This document shows positions 28,688 to 37,220 of a stretch of DNA of 64,000 bases, in pieces; position 1 is the stretch's first letter; each line of letters starts with the position of its first letter. The stretch is taken from contig NZ_JACHVC010000001.1 of the NCBI RefSeq assembly GCF_014230145.1, positions 62,001 through 126,000 of the forward strand, in the 5' to 3' direction. The stretch comes from Pelagicoccus albus. Its GTDB lineage: Bacteria > Verrucomicrobiota > Verrucomicrobiia > Opitutales > Opitutaceae. The notes below the pieces were generated by a model. The model searched no databases and had not been told where the DNA came from. It saw nothing but the letters and a program-made list of their open reading frames with translations. The translations under genes and the position numbers were made by a program.

Positions 28688-29755
28688 CTAGTCCTTGGCG
28701 GATTTTACGTCCAAAGCGTCCCGCAAGCCGTCGCCCAAGAAGTTCATGGCGAACAGGGTCGCTGAGAAGAAGATGGAAGGAGCAATCAGCTCCCAAGGGG
28801 CGGAACGCATGGACTCCTGTCCGTCTTTGATCAAGGTACCCCAACTGGCCATGCTTGCTCCCATACCGAGACCGAGGAAGCTGAGGGTGGACTCCAGCAG
28901 CATGACCGCTGGGATGAGAAGGGTTGAATAGACGATAACTGGTCCGATGAGGTTTGGCGCCAGGTGCTTGGTTAGGATGGAGAAGGTCCTGACTCCCGTG
29001 GCACGGGCCGCCAGAATGAACTCCTGCTCCTTGAGATGGAGTACTTGGCCGCGAACGATACGTGCCATGGTTAGCCACTCCACTGCTCCGATCGCCATAA
29101 AGACGAGCAGGATCTTAAAGCGGAATCCGTCGAAAAGAATCATGAGCAGAATCACGAAGATGAGGAATGGCAGGGCGTAGAGTATGTCCACGAAACGCAT
29201 CATCAGGGCGTCTACCCTTCCTCCAAAGTAGCCGGATACGAGACCGTAATTTACCCCGATTACGAGAGCGGTCATGGTAGCCAGAAAGGCTACGCCCAAG
29301 GATATCCGTCCGCCACGCATGATCCGGGCGAGGATGTCGCGGCCTTTCGAGTCGGTTCCCATTATGTGGAAGCGCTCCACTTTATCGAACCGGATTCCAT
29401 TGAGATTCAGCGTCCCTTTTTTGGCGATCTGCAGTACATCGGTCTCCGGATTGATGGCGTAGACGTCCGCGAAATCCTCCAACGTGGTGACTTCATCTGG
29501 AGTGGCTTTATCGGCATCGAAACGAACTTCCACCAGACTCACTTTGGTAAAGGGAAGGGTGCTTTCGAGGGCGAGCACTTGGGAGTCTGGCGACAATCGA
29601 TAGACGATCGGACCTAGGTAGCAGAGGACGGAGATGAAGACGAAAAATCCCAGCCCGAATAGGGCGAGTCGGTTGTCCAGCAAACGCCGGAAGGCGTCGA
29701 CCCAGAGGGAGCGAGGGGCTTCTTGTTCTGCTGCAAGTTTGGGTGAAAGTGTCAT
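28688..29755 (-). CDS. oppC: OppC-type peptide ABC transporter permease
   Basis: 355 residues from the ATG at 29755, which has GAGG about ten bases upstream; an in-frame start at 29839 would overlap oppB. An N-terminal helix is followed by a large soluble insert (to about residue 160), then five helices with the permease motif region EFILAARATGVRTFSILTKHLAPN (the EAA loop contacting the ATPase). OppC is one half of the inner-membrane channel of dipeptide/oligopeptide importers. It lies 37 bases after oppB. Confidence 0.92.
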   Translation of the reverse strand: MTLSPKLAAEQEAPRSLWVDAFRRLLDNRLALFGLGFFVFISVLCYLGPIVYRLSPDSQVLALESTLPFTKVSLVEVRFDADKATPDEVTTLEDFADVYAINPETDVLQIAKKGTLNLNGIRFDKVERFHIMGTDSKGRDILARIMRGGRISLGVAFLATMTALVIGVNYGLVSGYFGGRVDALMMRFVDILYALPFLIFVILLMILFDGFRFKILLVFMAIGAVEWLTMARIVRGQVLHLKEQEFILAARATGVRTFSILTKHLAPNLIGPVIVYSTLLIPAVMLLESTLSFLGLGMGASMASWGTLIKDGQESMRSAPWELIAPSIFFSATLFAMNFLGDGLRDALDVKSAKD

Positions 29756-29792
29756 TTGGAAATTCCTCGAAGTTGCCGTTTCGGTTTTGGGC

Positions 29793-30710
29793 TTACTTAT
29801 AGCGGAGCTTGGGGTTGAGCAGGACTTGCAGAACATCAACTGCCAGGTTGGCCAACATGATCAGGCCGGCGTAGAAAAGAACCGTGGAGAGGATGAGGGA
29901 GTGGTCGCGATTGACGGCTGCCAGGACGAAGTGGCGTCCGAGGCCGGGAACCTGAAATATCGTCTCTACTACGAATGACCCAGTGACCAATCCAGCCAGG
30001 GTTGGGCCCAAGAATGAAATCACGGGCAGGATGCCGCCTCGTAAGGCATGTACGACCACGGCCCGAAATTCCGATGCTCCCTTGGCTCGAGCGGTACGGA
30101 TAAAGTCGGAATTTAGGATTTCCAGCATGCCGCCGCGGGTGAGTCGGGCGATGTAGGCTGCGTAGTAGAGGCCAAGCGTGAGCGAGGGCAAAATGCGGTC
30201 AATCGGGCCGGCCCATCCAGCGACCGAGGTCCAGCGTAGCCAGATGCCAAATACCAACGCAAGAATAGGTCCAACGACGAAAGTCGGCAGGCAAATGCCG
30301 GTCATAGCGAGCGACATGGGCGTGTAGTCGAGCCAAGTGTTTTGGCGGGAAGCGGCCATAACGCCCGCTGGCACCCCAAGCATCAAAGCGATGGCCATAG
30401 CCCAAAGTCCTAGTTCGAGAGAAACCGGGAAGGACTCCGAAATAATGTCCTGAGCGGTCAGGCCAATGTGGGAGGTCAAAGGGGGCAGGTCTAACTTGAT
30501 GTGTTGAACCAAGGTGCGGAAATACTGAACCGGCAAAGGATCGTTATAACCGTAGTATTCCATCTGCCGCTCGAGGATGTGTTCGGCGACTTTTCTCTCG
30601 TCGGAGAAGGGACCGCCCGGCGCGAGCCGGATCATGAAAAACGTTATCGTATAGATGGCCAGCAGGACGGGGATGGCTTGGCCGAGTCGTTTTAGGATGA
30701 AAGTGAGCAC
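29793..30710 (-). CDS. oppB: OppB-type peptide ABC transporter permease
   Basis: 305 residues from a GTG start. Six helices, with the N-terminal segment MLTFILKRLGQAIPVLLAIYTITFFMIRLAPGGPF typical of OppB/DppB and the EAA-like loop RTARAKGASEFRAVVVHALRGGILPVISF. Pairs with OppC to form the translocation pore. It is preceded by two substrate-binding lipoprotein genes; no ATPase gene (oppD/oppF) is nearby. Confidence 0.93.
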   Translation of the reverse strand: MLTFILKRLGQAIPVLLAIYTITFFMIRLAPGGPFSDERKVAEHILERQMEYYGYNDPLPVQYFRTLVQHIKLDLPPLTSHIGLTAQDIISESFPVSLELGLWAMAIALMLGVPAGVMAASRQNTWLDYTPMSLAMTGICLPTFVVGPILALVFGIWLRWTSVAGWAGPIDRILPSLTLGLYYAAYIARLTRGGMLEILNSDFIRTARAKGASEFRAVVVHALRGGILPVISFLGPTLAGLVTGSFVVETIFQVPGLGRHFVLAAVNRDHSLILSTVLFYAGLIMLANLAVDVLQVLLNPKLRYK

Positions 30711-30809
30711 AGGTCGAAGTTACTTAGGCCCGATGAAAGCATGCTCGGGCAAGGATGTACAGTGGCGGGTTGATAAAATTGTTCTCGAAGCGATTCTTCG
30801 GTTTTTCGT

Positions 30810-32462
30810 CTAGGGACTCGGGCTTGCAGCTTCCAGTTTAAGGTACTTGTAGTTCCGGTTGTCGTTGAGTTTTGGGTACCAGCCTTTGACGTCGGGCGAG
30901 ATGCGGTAGACGCGGCTGTAGTGGTAGAGGGGAATAATGGGAGATTCCGCGAGCAATAGCTCCTCCGCTTCGTGTAGTAGCGCCAATCGCTTGGTCGGAT
31001 CCGCCTCGTTGTTGGAAAGTTCGATCAGTTCGTCGTAGCGCGGATTTGCCCAGCCGGTATCGTTGTTTCCGCCTCCAGAGATAAACATGTTCAGGAAAAT
31101 ATCCGGATAGGCCCAAGTCCCGATCCAGCCAGAGCGGGCGATGTCGAAGTCGAGATTGGTCCGGGTTTCCAGAAAGGTTTTCCATTCCTGATTTTGCAGA
31201 TCCGCCTTTATATTCAGGATGGAGGACCACATTTGCAGAACGGATTCGGCGATTTGCTTGTGCGTCTCCGAAGAGTTGAAAAGGAGCTGCAATCTTGGAA
31301 ATCCTTCCCCGTTTGGATAGCCCGCTTCGGCCAGCAAGCGACGAGCCTTGTTCGGATCGAAGCCTTCAACCTGAGGAGGCGTGTAACCTTCGATGCCAAG
31401 GGGCGTGAATTCGAGGGCAGGGGTGGGTGCCCCCATCAGAATTCGCTTAGTGATCGCCTTGCGGTTGATCGCAAGGGACAATGCTCGCCGAACTCGCGAA
31501 TCCGAAAGTGCCGGAATCGTTGTATTCAGAATGTAGTAGTAGGTACCTACCCAAGGTTCCATTCGCAGGTAGGGATCTCCTTCCTTTTGGTAGATCGGAA
31601 TGAGGGAGGGAGGAACGGAGTTTTGGTAGTGGAGTCTTCCCGAATTGAAGACCTGGTCTTCCGTGGAGATATCGTCGATTGGCAGAAAGTGTATTTCCTT
31701 AATCGATACTTTTTCGGCATCCCAGTAGTAGGGATTCTTTTCAACGGAGATGATCTTGTTTACAACCCATTCTTTTAGTTTGTAGGGACCATTGCCGACG
31801 TAGTTTTCCCTTGTCCAATTGGAGTCAGGCTTAGTCATGCCGCCCGCGGCTTCAATGGTCGGCGGGTGTACTGGCTGCCAAGCCTGGTGCTTAATGATAT
31901 TCAGAAAATGGGGAGTCGGACCGTTTAGCGTGAAAACCAAAGTATGCTCATCTGGAGCTTTGACGCCGACTTCGCCAAAGTCGGTCAAGGTCCCCTCGTT
32001 ATACGCTTTCGCGTTTTTTATGATATAGAAAAAGTAAGCGTTGTTCGAACCGAAATCTGGCTCGAGAACACGTTGAACCGAGTAGAGAAAGTCTTTCGCC
32101 GTTACGGGATCCCCATTGGACCAGCGAGCGTCGTCTCGCAGATTGAAGGTCCATACGGTCGCGTTTTCATGTGTCCAGCTTTTGGCTACGCCGGGCTCGG
32201 GTAGGTTATGGTCGGTCGGATGATAAGCGATGAGCCCCTCCATCAAGGCATTGGTAACCTGCATGCCGTTGATAGTGGTATTCAGATGCGGATCGATACT
32301 TGGGGCCTCTCCTTGGTTGCCGAAGAGGAGTATCCCGTCTCGTGTCGCTCGATCGCGAACCGAGCTATCCTCGGATTTTCTGACGCAAGAAGAGGTAAAA
32401 GCGAGCAACGCTGAGGCCGACGCGACTAGCAGAGCGTATCGGATGGGCCTCTTCTCTCTCAT
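30810..32462 (-). CDS. oppA: OppA-type peptide-binding lipoprotein 1
   Basis: 550 residues. Lipoprotein signal with lipobox FTSSC (Cys26). The mature part is a solute-binding protein family 5 fold (GEAPSIDPHLNTTINGMQVTNALMEGL, then WTFNLRDDARWSNGDPVTAKDFLYSVQRVL), normal length for oligopeptide-binding proteins. It delivers peptides to OppBC. About 60% of positions look identical to the neighbouring paralogue at 32491, so the pair arose by tandem duplication; the identity is an eye estimate. Confidence 0.94.
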   Translation of the reverse strand: MREKRPIRYALLVASASALLAFTSSCVRKSEDSSVRDRATRDGILLFGNQGEAPSIDPHLNTTINGMQVTNALMEGLIAYHPTDHNLPEPGVAKSWTHENATVWTFNLRDDARWSNGDPVTAKDFLYSVQRVLEPDFGSNNAYFFYIIKNAKAYNEGTLTDFGEVGVKAPDEHTLVFTLNGPTPHFLNIIKHQAWQPVHPPTIEAAGGMTKPDSNWTRENYVGNGPYKLKEWVVNKIISVEKNPYYWDAEKVSIKEIHFLPIDDISTEDQVFNSGRLHYQNSVPPSLIPIYQKEGDPYLRMEPWVGTYYYILNTTIPALSDSRVRRALSLAINRKAITKRILMGAPTPALEFTPLGIEGYTPPQVEGFDPNKARRLLAEAGYPNGEGFPRLQLLFNSSETHKQIAESVLQMWSSILNIKADLQNQEWKTFLETRTNLDFDIARSGWIGTWAYPDIFLNMFISGGGNNDTGWANPRYDELIELSNNEADPTKRLALLHEAEELLLAESPIIPLYHYSRVYRISPDVKGWYPKLNDNRNYKYLKLEAASPSP

Positions 32463-32490
32463 CGTTACAAGTATCCAGGGCTAATGAAAC

Positions 32491-34140
32491 TTAGTTTTCC
32501 GCTGACTCAGGTTTAGTCGGCTCGAGGGAGAGGTACTTGTAATTACGGTTGTCCAAAAGCTTTGGATACCAGCCTTTCACAGCGGGATCTATACGGTAGT
32601 TGCGTGCGTAGTGGTAGATCGGGATGACAGGGAGCTCCTCCATCAGGATTTCCTCCGCGTCGTGAAGCATGGCCAAGCGTTCGGTCGAATCCGACACTTT
32701 CATGGAATCGGTGACGAGCTGGTCGTAGCGGGCGTTGGACCAGCCTGTCATGTTGTTCCCATCACCAGTTCGGAACATGGTTAGGAATGTATCCGGATAA
32801 ACGTAGTCGCCGATCCACGCGGCGCGTGAAACGTCGTAGTCTAGGTTTTGCTGCGTTTCGAGATAGGTTTTCCATTCCTGATTTCGCAGGGTGACGTCGA
32901 TGCCTAGGATGTTTAGCCACATTTGCTGGATGGCCTCTGCGATCTGTTTGTGCTGTTCCGATGAATTGAAGAGCAGGACAGAGTGGGGGAATCCTTCGCC
33001 ATTGGGATAGCCAGCTTCGGCTAGGAGCTCTCTTGCTTTTTTGGGGTTGAATTCCTCACAGTGTGGCGGCTCGTAGCCTTCGATACCGTCCGGCGTTATC
33101 GAGTAGGAGGGGAAGTGGGCTCCCTTGAGGATTCTCTTGGTGATGGCCCGCCTGTTAATAGCTAGGGAGAGAGCCTTGCGAACCCGCTTATCCTGAAGGT
33201 GCGGCTCTGTTACGTTAACGCGGTAGAAGTAGGAACCGATCCATGGCTCGACTCTCATGTACGGGTCCTTGTTCTTCAGATAGACTGGGAACATATGGGT
33301 AGGAATCGTATTCTGGTAGTGGAGCGCTCCCGCGTTGAACATCTGGTCCTCCGTATTGATGTCGTCGATTGGCAGGAAGTGTATTTCCTTTATCGATACC
33401 TTGTCGGCATCCCAGTAGAGCGGATTCTTGGCGACCTTTATTATTTTTGAAATAACCCATTCCTTAAGGACGTAGGGACCGTTTCCTATGTAGTTGTCTC
33501 GAGTCCAGGTGGAATCCGGCTTGGTCATGCCACCTGCTGCTTCAATTGTCGCCGGATGGACCGGATACCAGGAGTGATGCTTGAGCAGGTTGAGGAAGTA
33601 GGGAGTGGGGCCTTCCAGCTCCAGCTTGAGTGTGTAATCGTCCAAGACCTCCACTCCGACTTCAGAAAAGTCGGTAAGCGTGCCTTCGTTGAAGGGTTGG
33701 GCGTTTTTCAGAAGGTAGAGGAGTTGGGCGTATTTCGCGCCTAAGTCAGGCGAAAGCATACGCTCGTACGCGTAGAGAAAATCATGGGCGGTAACGGGAT
33801 CCCCGTTAGACCATTTCGCGTTTTGGCGGAGGTGGAAAATCCATGTTTTGCTATCTTCGGTTTCCCAAGATTCGGCGACCCCCGGCTCCGGTAAATTGTC
33901 ATTGGTGGGATGATACGAGATGAGCCCCTCCATCAAAGAGGTGATGATATTGTTGCCGTTGTTGGAAGTATTGATGTGCGGGTCGATACTGGGAGGCTCG
34001 CTCTCGTTGCCGAAAAGGAAAATTCCGTCACGGGTTGCCTGGTCGCGAATTCCGGAGCCTGCTTCCTTTTTGGCGCAGGAGGTCATCCCGAATAGGATGG
34101 ATACGGCGATTGCTAGTTTTGCGAAATGGACTGTTTTCAA
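32491..34140 (-). CDS. oppA: OppA-type peptide-binding lipoprotein 2
   Basis: About 549 residues if translation starts at TTG 34140, which gives a well-formed lipoprotein signal (KTVHFAKLAIAVSILFGMTSC). The ATG at 34260 would add 40 polar residues before the signal and overlap ispF by 28 bases, so I prefer the TTG; no strong Shine-Dalgarno is seen for either. Family 5 binding protein (SEPPSIDPHINTSNNG, WSNGDPVTAHDFLYAYERML). A tandem paralogue of the gene at 30810, probably with a different peptide range. Confidence 0.9.
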   Translation of the reverse strand: MKTVHFAKLAIAVSILFGMTSCAKKEAGSGIRDQATRDGIFLFGNESEPPSIDPHINTSNNGNNIITSLMEGLISYHPTNDNLPEPGVAESWETEDSKTWIFHLRQNAKWSNGDPVTAHDFLYAYERMLSPDLGAKYAQLLYLLKNAQPFNEGTLTDFSEVGVEVLDDYTLKLELEGPTPYFLNLLKHHSWYPVHPATIEAAGGMTKPDSTWTRDNYIGNGPYVLKEWVISKIIKVAKNPLYWDADKVSIKEIHFLPIDDINTEDQMFNAGALHYQNTIPTHMFPVYLKNKDPYMRVEPWIGSYFYRVNVTEPHLQDKRVRKALSLAINRRAITKRILKGAHFPSYSITPDGIEGYEPPHCEEFNPKKARELLAEAGYPNGEGFPHSVLLFNSSEQHKQIAEAIQQMWLNILGIDVTLRNQEWKTYLETQQNLDYDVSRAAWIGDYVYPDTFLTMFRTGDGNNMTGWSNARYDQLVTDSMKVSDSTERLAMLHDAEEILMEELPVIPIYHYARNYRIDPAVKGWYPKLLDNRNYKYLSLEPTKPESAEN

Positions 34141-34231
34141 AGTGGTCGAGTCTAAGGGGTTCGAGTTGGCTTGCGATTCTGGCCCGCTTCCAATTTCACG
34201 GGCGACTCTGTATCTTGGGCCTAGTTCACTC

Positions 34232-34738
34232 TTAAGATTTATAGATGAGGGCGGTTGCATGGGCAGCTATGCCTTCGGCCCGTCCAAGCGATCCTATCTT
34301 TTCGTTGGTGGTCGCCTTGATTCCGATTTGTCCCACTGAGACGCCAGCCGATTGGGCCAGACGTTTTTTCATGGCTTCGAGCTGTGGATAGATTTTCGGT
34401 TTTTCGGCGATCAGGGCGATATCGATGTTTACGATACCCCAGCAAGATTCGCGCAGGGTTTGGGCCACTTCTTCCAGCAGCTTTTGTGAGTCGATACCCC
34501 TATATTTTTCGTCCGTGTTCGGGAAGAAATGTCCGATGTCCGGCAGGCCAGCCGCTCCGAGCAAGGCGTCACAAACCGCGTGGGTCAGCACGTCGGCGTC
34601 GGAATGCCCGTCTAATCCGTAGGGAGTGTCGAATGTCACGCCACCCAGCACCATAGGGCGGCCGTCTTTGAACGGATGAATGTCGTAGCCGAGTCCGATG
34701 CGGAAGGGAGGGAGATTGGCGGGAGTTTCAGTGGCCAT
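34232..34738 (-). CDS. ispF: IspF, 2-C-methyl-D-erythritol 2,4-cyclodiphosphate synthase
   Basis: 168 residues from ATG 34738; the long in-frame extension to 35053 is antisense to conserved ispD and should be ignored. IspF cyclises CDP-ME 2-phosphate to MEcPP in the MEP isoprenoid route. Metal and substrate motifs: GYDIHPF, GHSDADVLTHAVCDALLGA, DIGHFFP, and ATTNEKIGSLGRAEGIAAHA. It lies eight bases after ispD. Confidence 0.96.
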   Translation of the reverse strand: MATETPANLPPFRIGLGYDIHPFKDGRPMVLGGVTFDTPYGLDGHSDADVLTHAVCDALLGAAGLPDIGHFFPNTDEKYRGIDSQKLLEEVAQTLRESCWGIVNIDIALIAEKPKIYPQLEAMKKRLAQSAGVSVGQIGIKATTNEKIGSLGRAEGIAAHATALIYKS

Positions 34739-34746
34739 AGAAAAGC

Positions 34747-35454
34747 TTAGCTGCGTTTGGCGAGCAGGTATTCGAGATAGGGAAGGTCGTCGGGAGTGGT
34801 GAGTTTTGGGTTGGGTTGCCCATTGCTCACGAAGGCGACGGGTTGGTCGATGTCCTCGATTGCCGACAAATCGTCCGTGATCCGTTGTCCGGTACTTATG
34901 ACGGTCTCGTAGGCGGAGCGGATCATTTCGAAGCGGAAACTTTGCGGAGTCTCCATGGCCCAGAGCTTGGAGCGATCGACAGTAGTCGGCAGGTAAGCTC
35001 CATCGTAGGAGTCGGCCGACTTTATGGTATCGCTCACTGGGCGAGCTAAACATGCCGCTCCAAACTCGACTACTTTGGCGATCGATTCCCGAATAGCCTC
35101 TGGCGTGACGCAGGGGCGAGCACAGTCGTGAATCAGGGCGATTTCCGTGTCCGAAGGAGCTGCCTTCAAACCAGCCCAGACGGAATCTTGCCGCTCTGCT
35201 CCACCCAGAGCGAATGTCGTTTCGGGGAGATTTACGAGGGATTCAATCGCTGAGCGGATTGCAGATTGCTGCTCTTCGTCTCGGCAAACCAAGACTAGGG
35301 CGGCAATCTGTTTCGAGTCTGCAAAGGCTTGCACGGAGTGGGCGATCACGGCCCGACTCCCCAATGCGGCGAGGACCTTGTCCTCGACCTGACCTTGCAT
35401 GCGGTTTCCGGATCCACCCGCGAGCAGGATAGCTGTTGATTTGGGCACGCTCAC
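34747..35454 (-). CDS. ispD: IspD, 2-C-methyl-D-erythritol 4-phosphate cytidylyltransferase
   Basis: 235 residues from a GTG start. It joins CTP and MEP to give CDP-ME. The nucleotide-binding loop is AILLAGGSGNRMQGQVEDKVLAALG, with Lys of EDK corresponding to the conserved PK lysine, and the second motif is ALIHDCARPCVT. The conserved Pro of the first loop appears replaced by Glu-Asp, a mild deviation. It forms an operon with ispF, and ispE lies beyond pyrF. Confidence 0.92.
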   Translation of the reverse strand: MSVPKSTAILLAGGSGNRMQGQVEDKVLAALGSRAVIAHSVQAFADSKQIAALVLVCRDEEQQSAIRSAIESLVNLPETTFALGGAERQDSVWAGLKAAPSDTEIALIHDCARPCVTPEAIRESIAKVVEFGAACLARPVSDTIKSADSYDGAYLPTTVDRSKLWAMETPQSFRFEMIRSAYETVISTGQRITDDLSAIEDIDQPVAFVSNGQPNPKLTTPDDLPYLEYLLAKRS

Positions 35455-35478
35455 TAGCTGGGACGCGTACTGGGAGCC

Positions 35479-36195
35479 TTAGGCTTCGAGTTCAGCCTTG
35501 ATGGAAGCCACGGCAGCAGCCGGATTTTCGGCTCCGTAGATAGGGCGACCGACTACGATGTAGGTTGAACCGACTTCGCGAGCTTGGGCTGGAGTCATAA
35601 TACGCTTTTGGTCTCCAGCCTCGGCTCCTGCGGGACGAACGCCAGGGGTGATGAGCTGGAAATGATCACCGTGGGCTTCGCGAATGGTTTTCACCTCATG
35701 CGTGGAGCAAACGAGTCCCGACATGCCTGCGTCTTTTGCGAGGCTGGCCAAGTGGGCAACGCGGTCCGCTGGGCTTTGCTTGATTCCCAGCAGTTCTAGC
35801 GAATTTTGGTCCATGGAAGTGAGCACAGTTACACCGAGAAGCTGGAGCTCCGGGTTAACGGACTGCTGAGCCTTGATGGCCCATTCCATCATCTCTTTTC
35901 CACCGCAGGTGTGGATGGTGAGCATTTGGATTGGGAGCTTCCCCACCGATTCGATCGCCTTTGCGACCGTGTTAGGGATGTCGTGTAGCTTCAGGTCCAG
36001 GAAGACGTTTTTGCCAAGATCGGCGATCTGGCGAACGTAGTCGGGACCATACTTGGTGAACATTTGCAGGCCGATCTTTGCCCACTTGAGCTCCGGGCCA
36101 GCCTTTTTGAGAAGGGCGAGGGCGTCCTCTCTTTCCTCGATATCGAGGGCGAGAATGAGTTCACAGGTATTTTTGCTTTGAGTGGTATTCGACAT
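35479..36195 (-). CDS. pyrF: PyrF, orotidine 5'-phosphate decarboxylase
   Basis: 238 residues from ATG 36195; an upstream in-frame start at 36282 would run into ispE and is rejected. It converts OMP to UMP in pyrimidine synthesis. The catalytic DxKxxDI motif is DLKLHDIPNTV, with LILALDI at the start and GVRP near the end. Upstream, ispE starts only 22 bases away on the other strand. Confidence 0.95.
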   Translation of the reverse strand: MSNTTQSKNTCELILALDIEEREDALALLKKAGPELKWAKIGLQMFTKYGPDYVRQIADLGKNVFLDLKLHDIPNTVAKAIESVGKLPIQMLTIHTCGGKEMMEWAIKAQQSVNPELQLLGVTVLTSMDQNSLELLGIKQSPADRVAHLASLAKDAGMSGLVCSTHEVKTIREAHGDHFQLITPGVRPAGAEAGDQKRIMTPAQAREVGSTYIVVGRPIYGAENPAAAVASIKAELEA

Positions 36196-36217
36196 GTAGG
36201 TTTTTGTTTTGGCGACT

Positions 36218-37117
36218 ATGGGGCAAATCGAGGTTTTCAGTCCAGCAAAGATCAACCTGTTTCTCTCGGTACTTGGCCGCATGGAGAACGGGTTTCACGA
36301 ACTTGCCAGTTTGGTAGCCCAGGTCGATTTTGGCGACCGTTTGTTCATCGATTGGGAAGCGGCTGACTCGGCTGCGGTGGAGTTGAGTTGTGACGATCCT
36401 AGCTTGCCCACCGATTCCGGAAATTTGGCTTACGCTGCGGCGGAGGGTTTCCTGCTGCGAAGCGGGCTCAAGTGGAGGGTTCGTATCCGTCTGGAAAAAC
36501 GAATACCGCACGGAGCTGGGCTAGGCGGAGGAAGCAGCAACGCCTCAGCGGTTCTTACAGCTCTTGGCAAGCTAGCCCAAGAGGCGGGAGAACTTGGGCT
36601 CTCGCGCGGCGAAACCCTGGAGCTTGCGGCGGAATTAGGATCTGATTGCCCACTGTTTTTAGACCAAAAGCCCAAGCTGATGCGTGGGCGTGGGGAGGTT
36701 TTATCGCCTGTATTTGGAGCAGCGGCTGAGGATCTCGTGGGACGCGAGCTTCTGCTTTTTAAGCCGTCTTTTTCGATCAGTACGCCATGGGCTTACAAAA
36801 CGTTGGCCGCTACGGAGGGCGCCTATGACCAACGGGAATGGGCGGAGGAGCGATTGGCTGCCTGGTCTAGCGGGGATTTGGATTTGAGTCAGCTGCTGCA
36901 TAACAGCTTCGAAAAGGTCGCCTTCCCAAAATACGCTGCCTTTGACCCATTGTTTAGAAAAATGAAGGGTTATTCATTAGAATGCCTAATGTCGGGCAGT
37001 GGGAGCTCTTGTTTCGCGCTTTTATCTTCGTCCTCTAATGTTGCTCTTCTTGAAGGTGTGGTCCGAGACTGTTGGGGTGACCGCGTTTTCGTGAAGCGAG
37101 CCAAGGTATTAGGCTGA
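36218..37117 (+). CDS. ispE: IspE, 4-diphosphocytidyl-2-C-methyl-D-erythritol kinase
   Basis: 299 residues from ATG 36218 (a TTG three codons upstream is possible). GHMP kinase with PAKINLFLSVL at the N-terminus and the phosphate-binding loop PHGAGLGGGSSNASAV. It phosphorylates CDP-ME in the MEP pathway between IspD and IspF. Thus three consecutive MEP enzymes are encoded within 3 kb, interrupted only by pyrF. Confidence 0.94.
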   Translation: MGQIEVFSPAKINLFLSVLGRMENGFHELASLVAQVDFGDRLFIDWEAADSAAVELSCDDPSLPTDSGNLAYAAAEGFLLRSGLKWRVRIRLEKRIPHGAGLGGGSSNASAVLTALGKLAQEAGELGLSRGETLELAAELGSDCPLFLDQKPKLMRGRGEVLSPVFGAAAEDLVGRELLLFKPSFSISTPWAYKTLAATEGAYDQREWAEERLAAWSSGDLDLSQLLHNSFEKVAFPKYAAFDPLFRKMKGYSLECLMSGSGSSCFALLSSSSNVALLEGVVRDCWGDRVFVKRAKVLG

Positions 37118-37220
37118 TGTTTCGTAACATTGAATTATTTCCTCTTGAGGCTTAGGCTTTTCCGGTTTCCTATGTTACGTTCGTCTTCGGATTTTACCAT
37201 TCGCTTGCGGACCTTTGTCT

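Noticed and set aside
34739-35053. N-terminal extension of ispF
   Set aside because: Overlaps ispD in another frame; IspF homology starts right after ATG 34738.
36196-36282. N-terminal extension of pyrF
   Set aside because: Would overlap the ispE coding region; PyrF similarity begins after ATG 36195.
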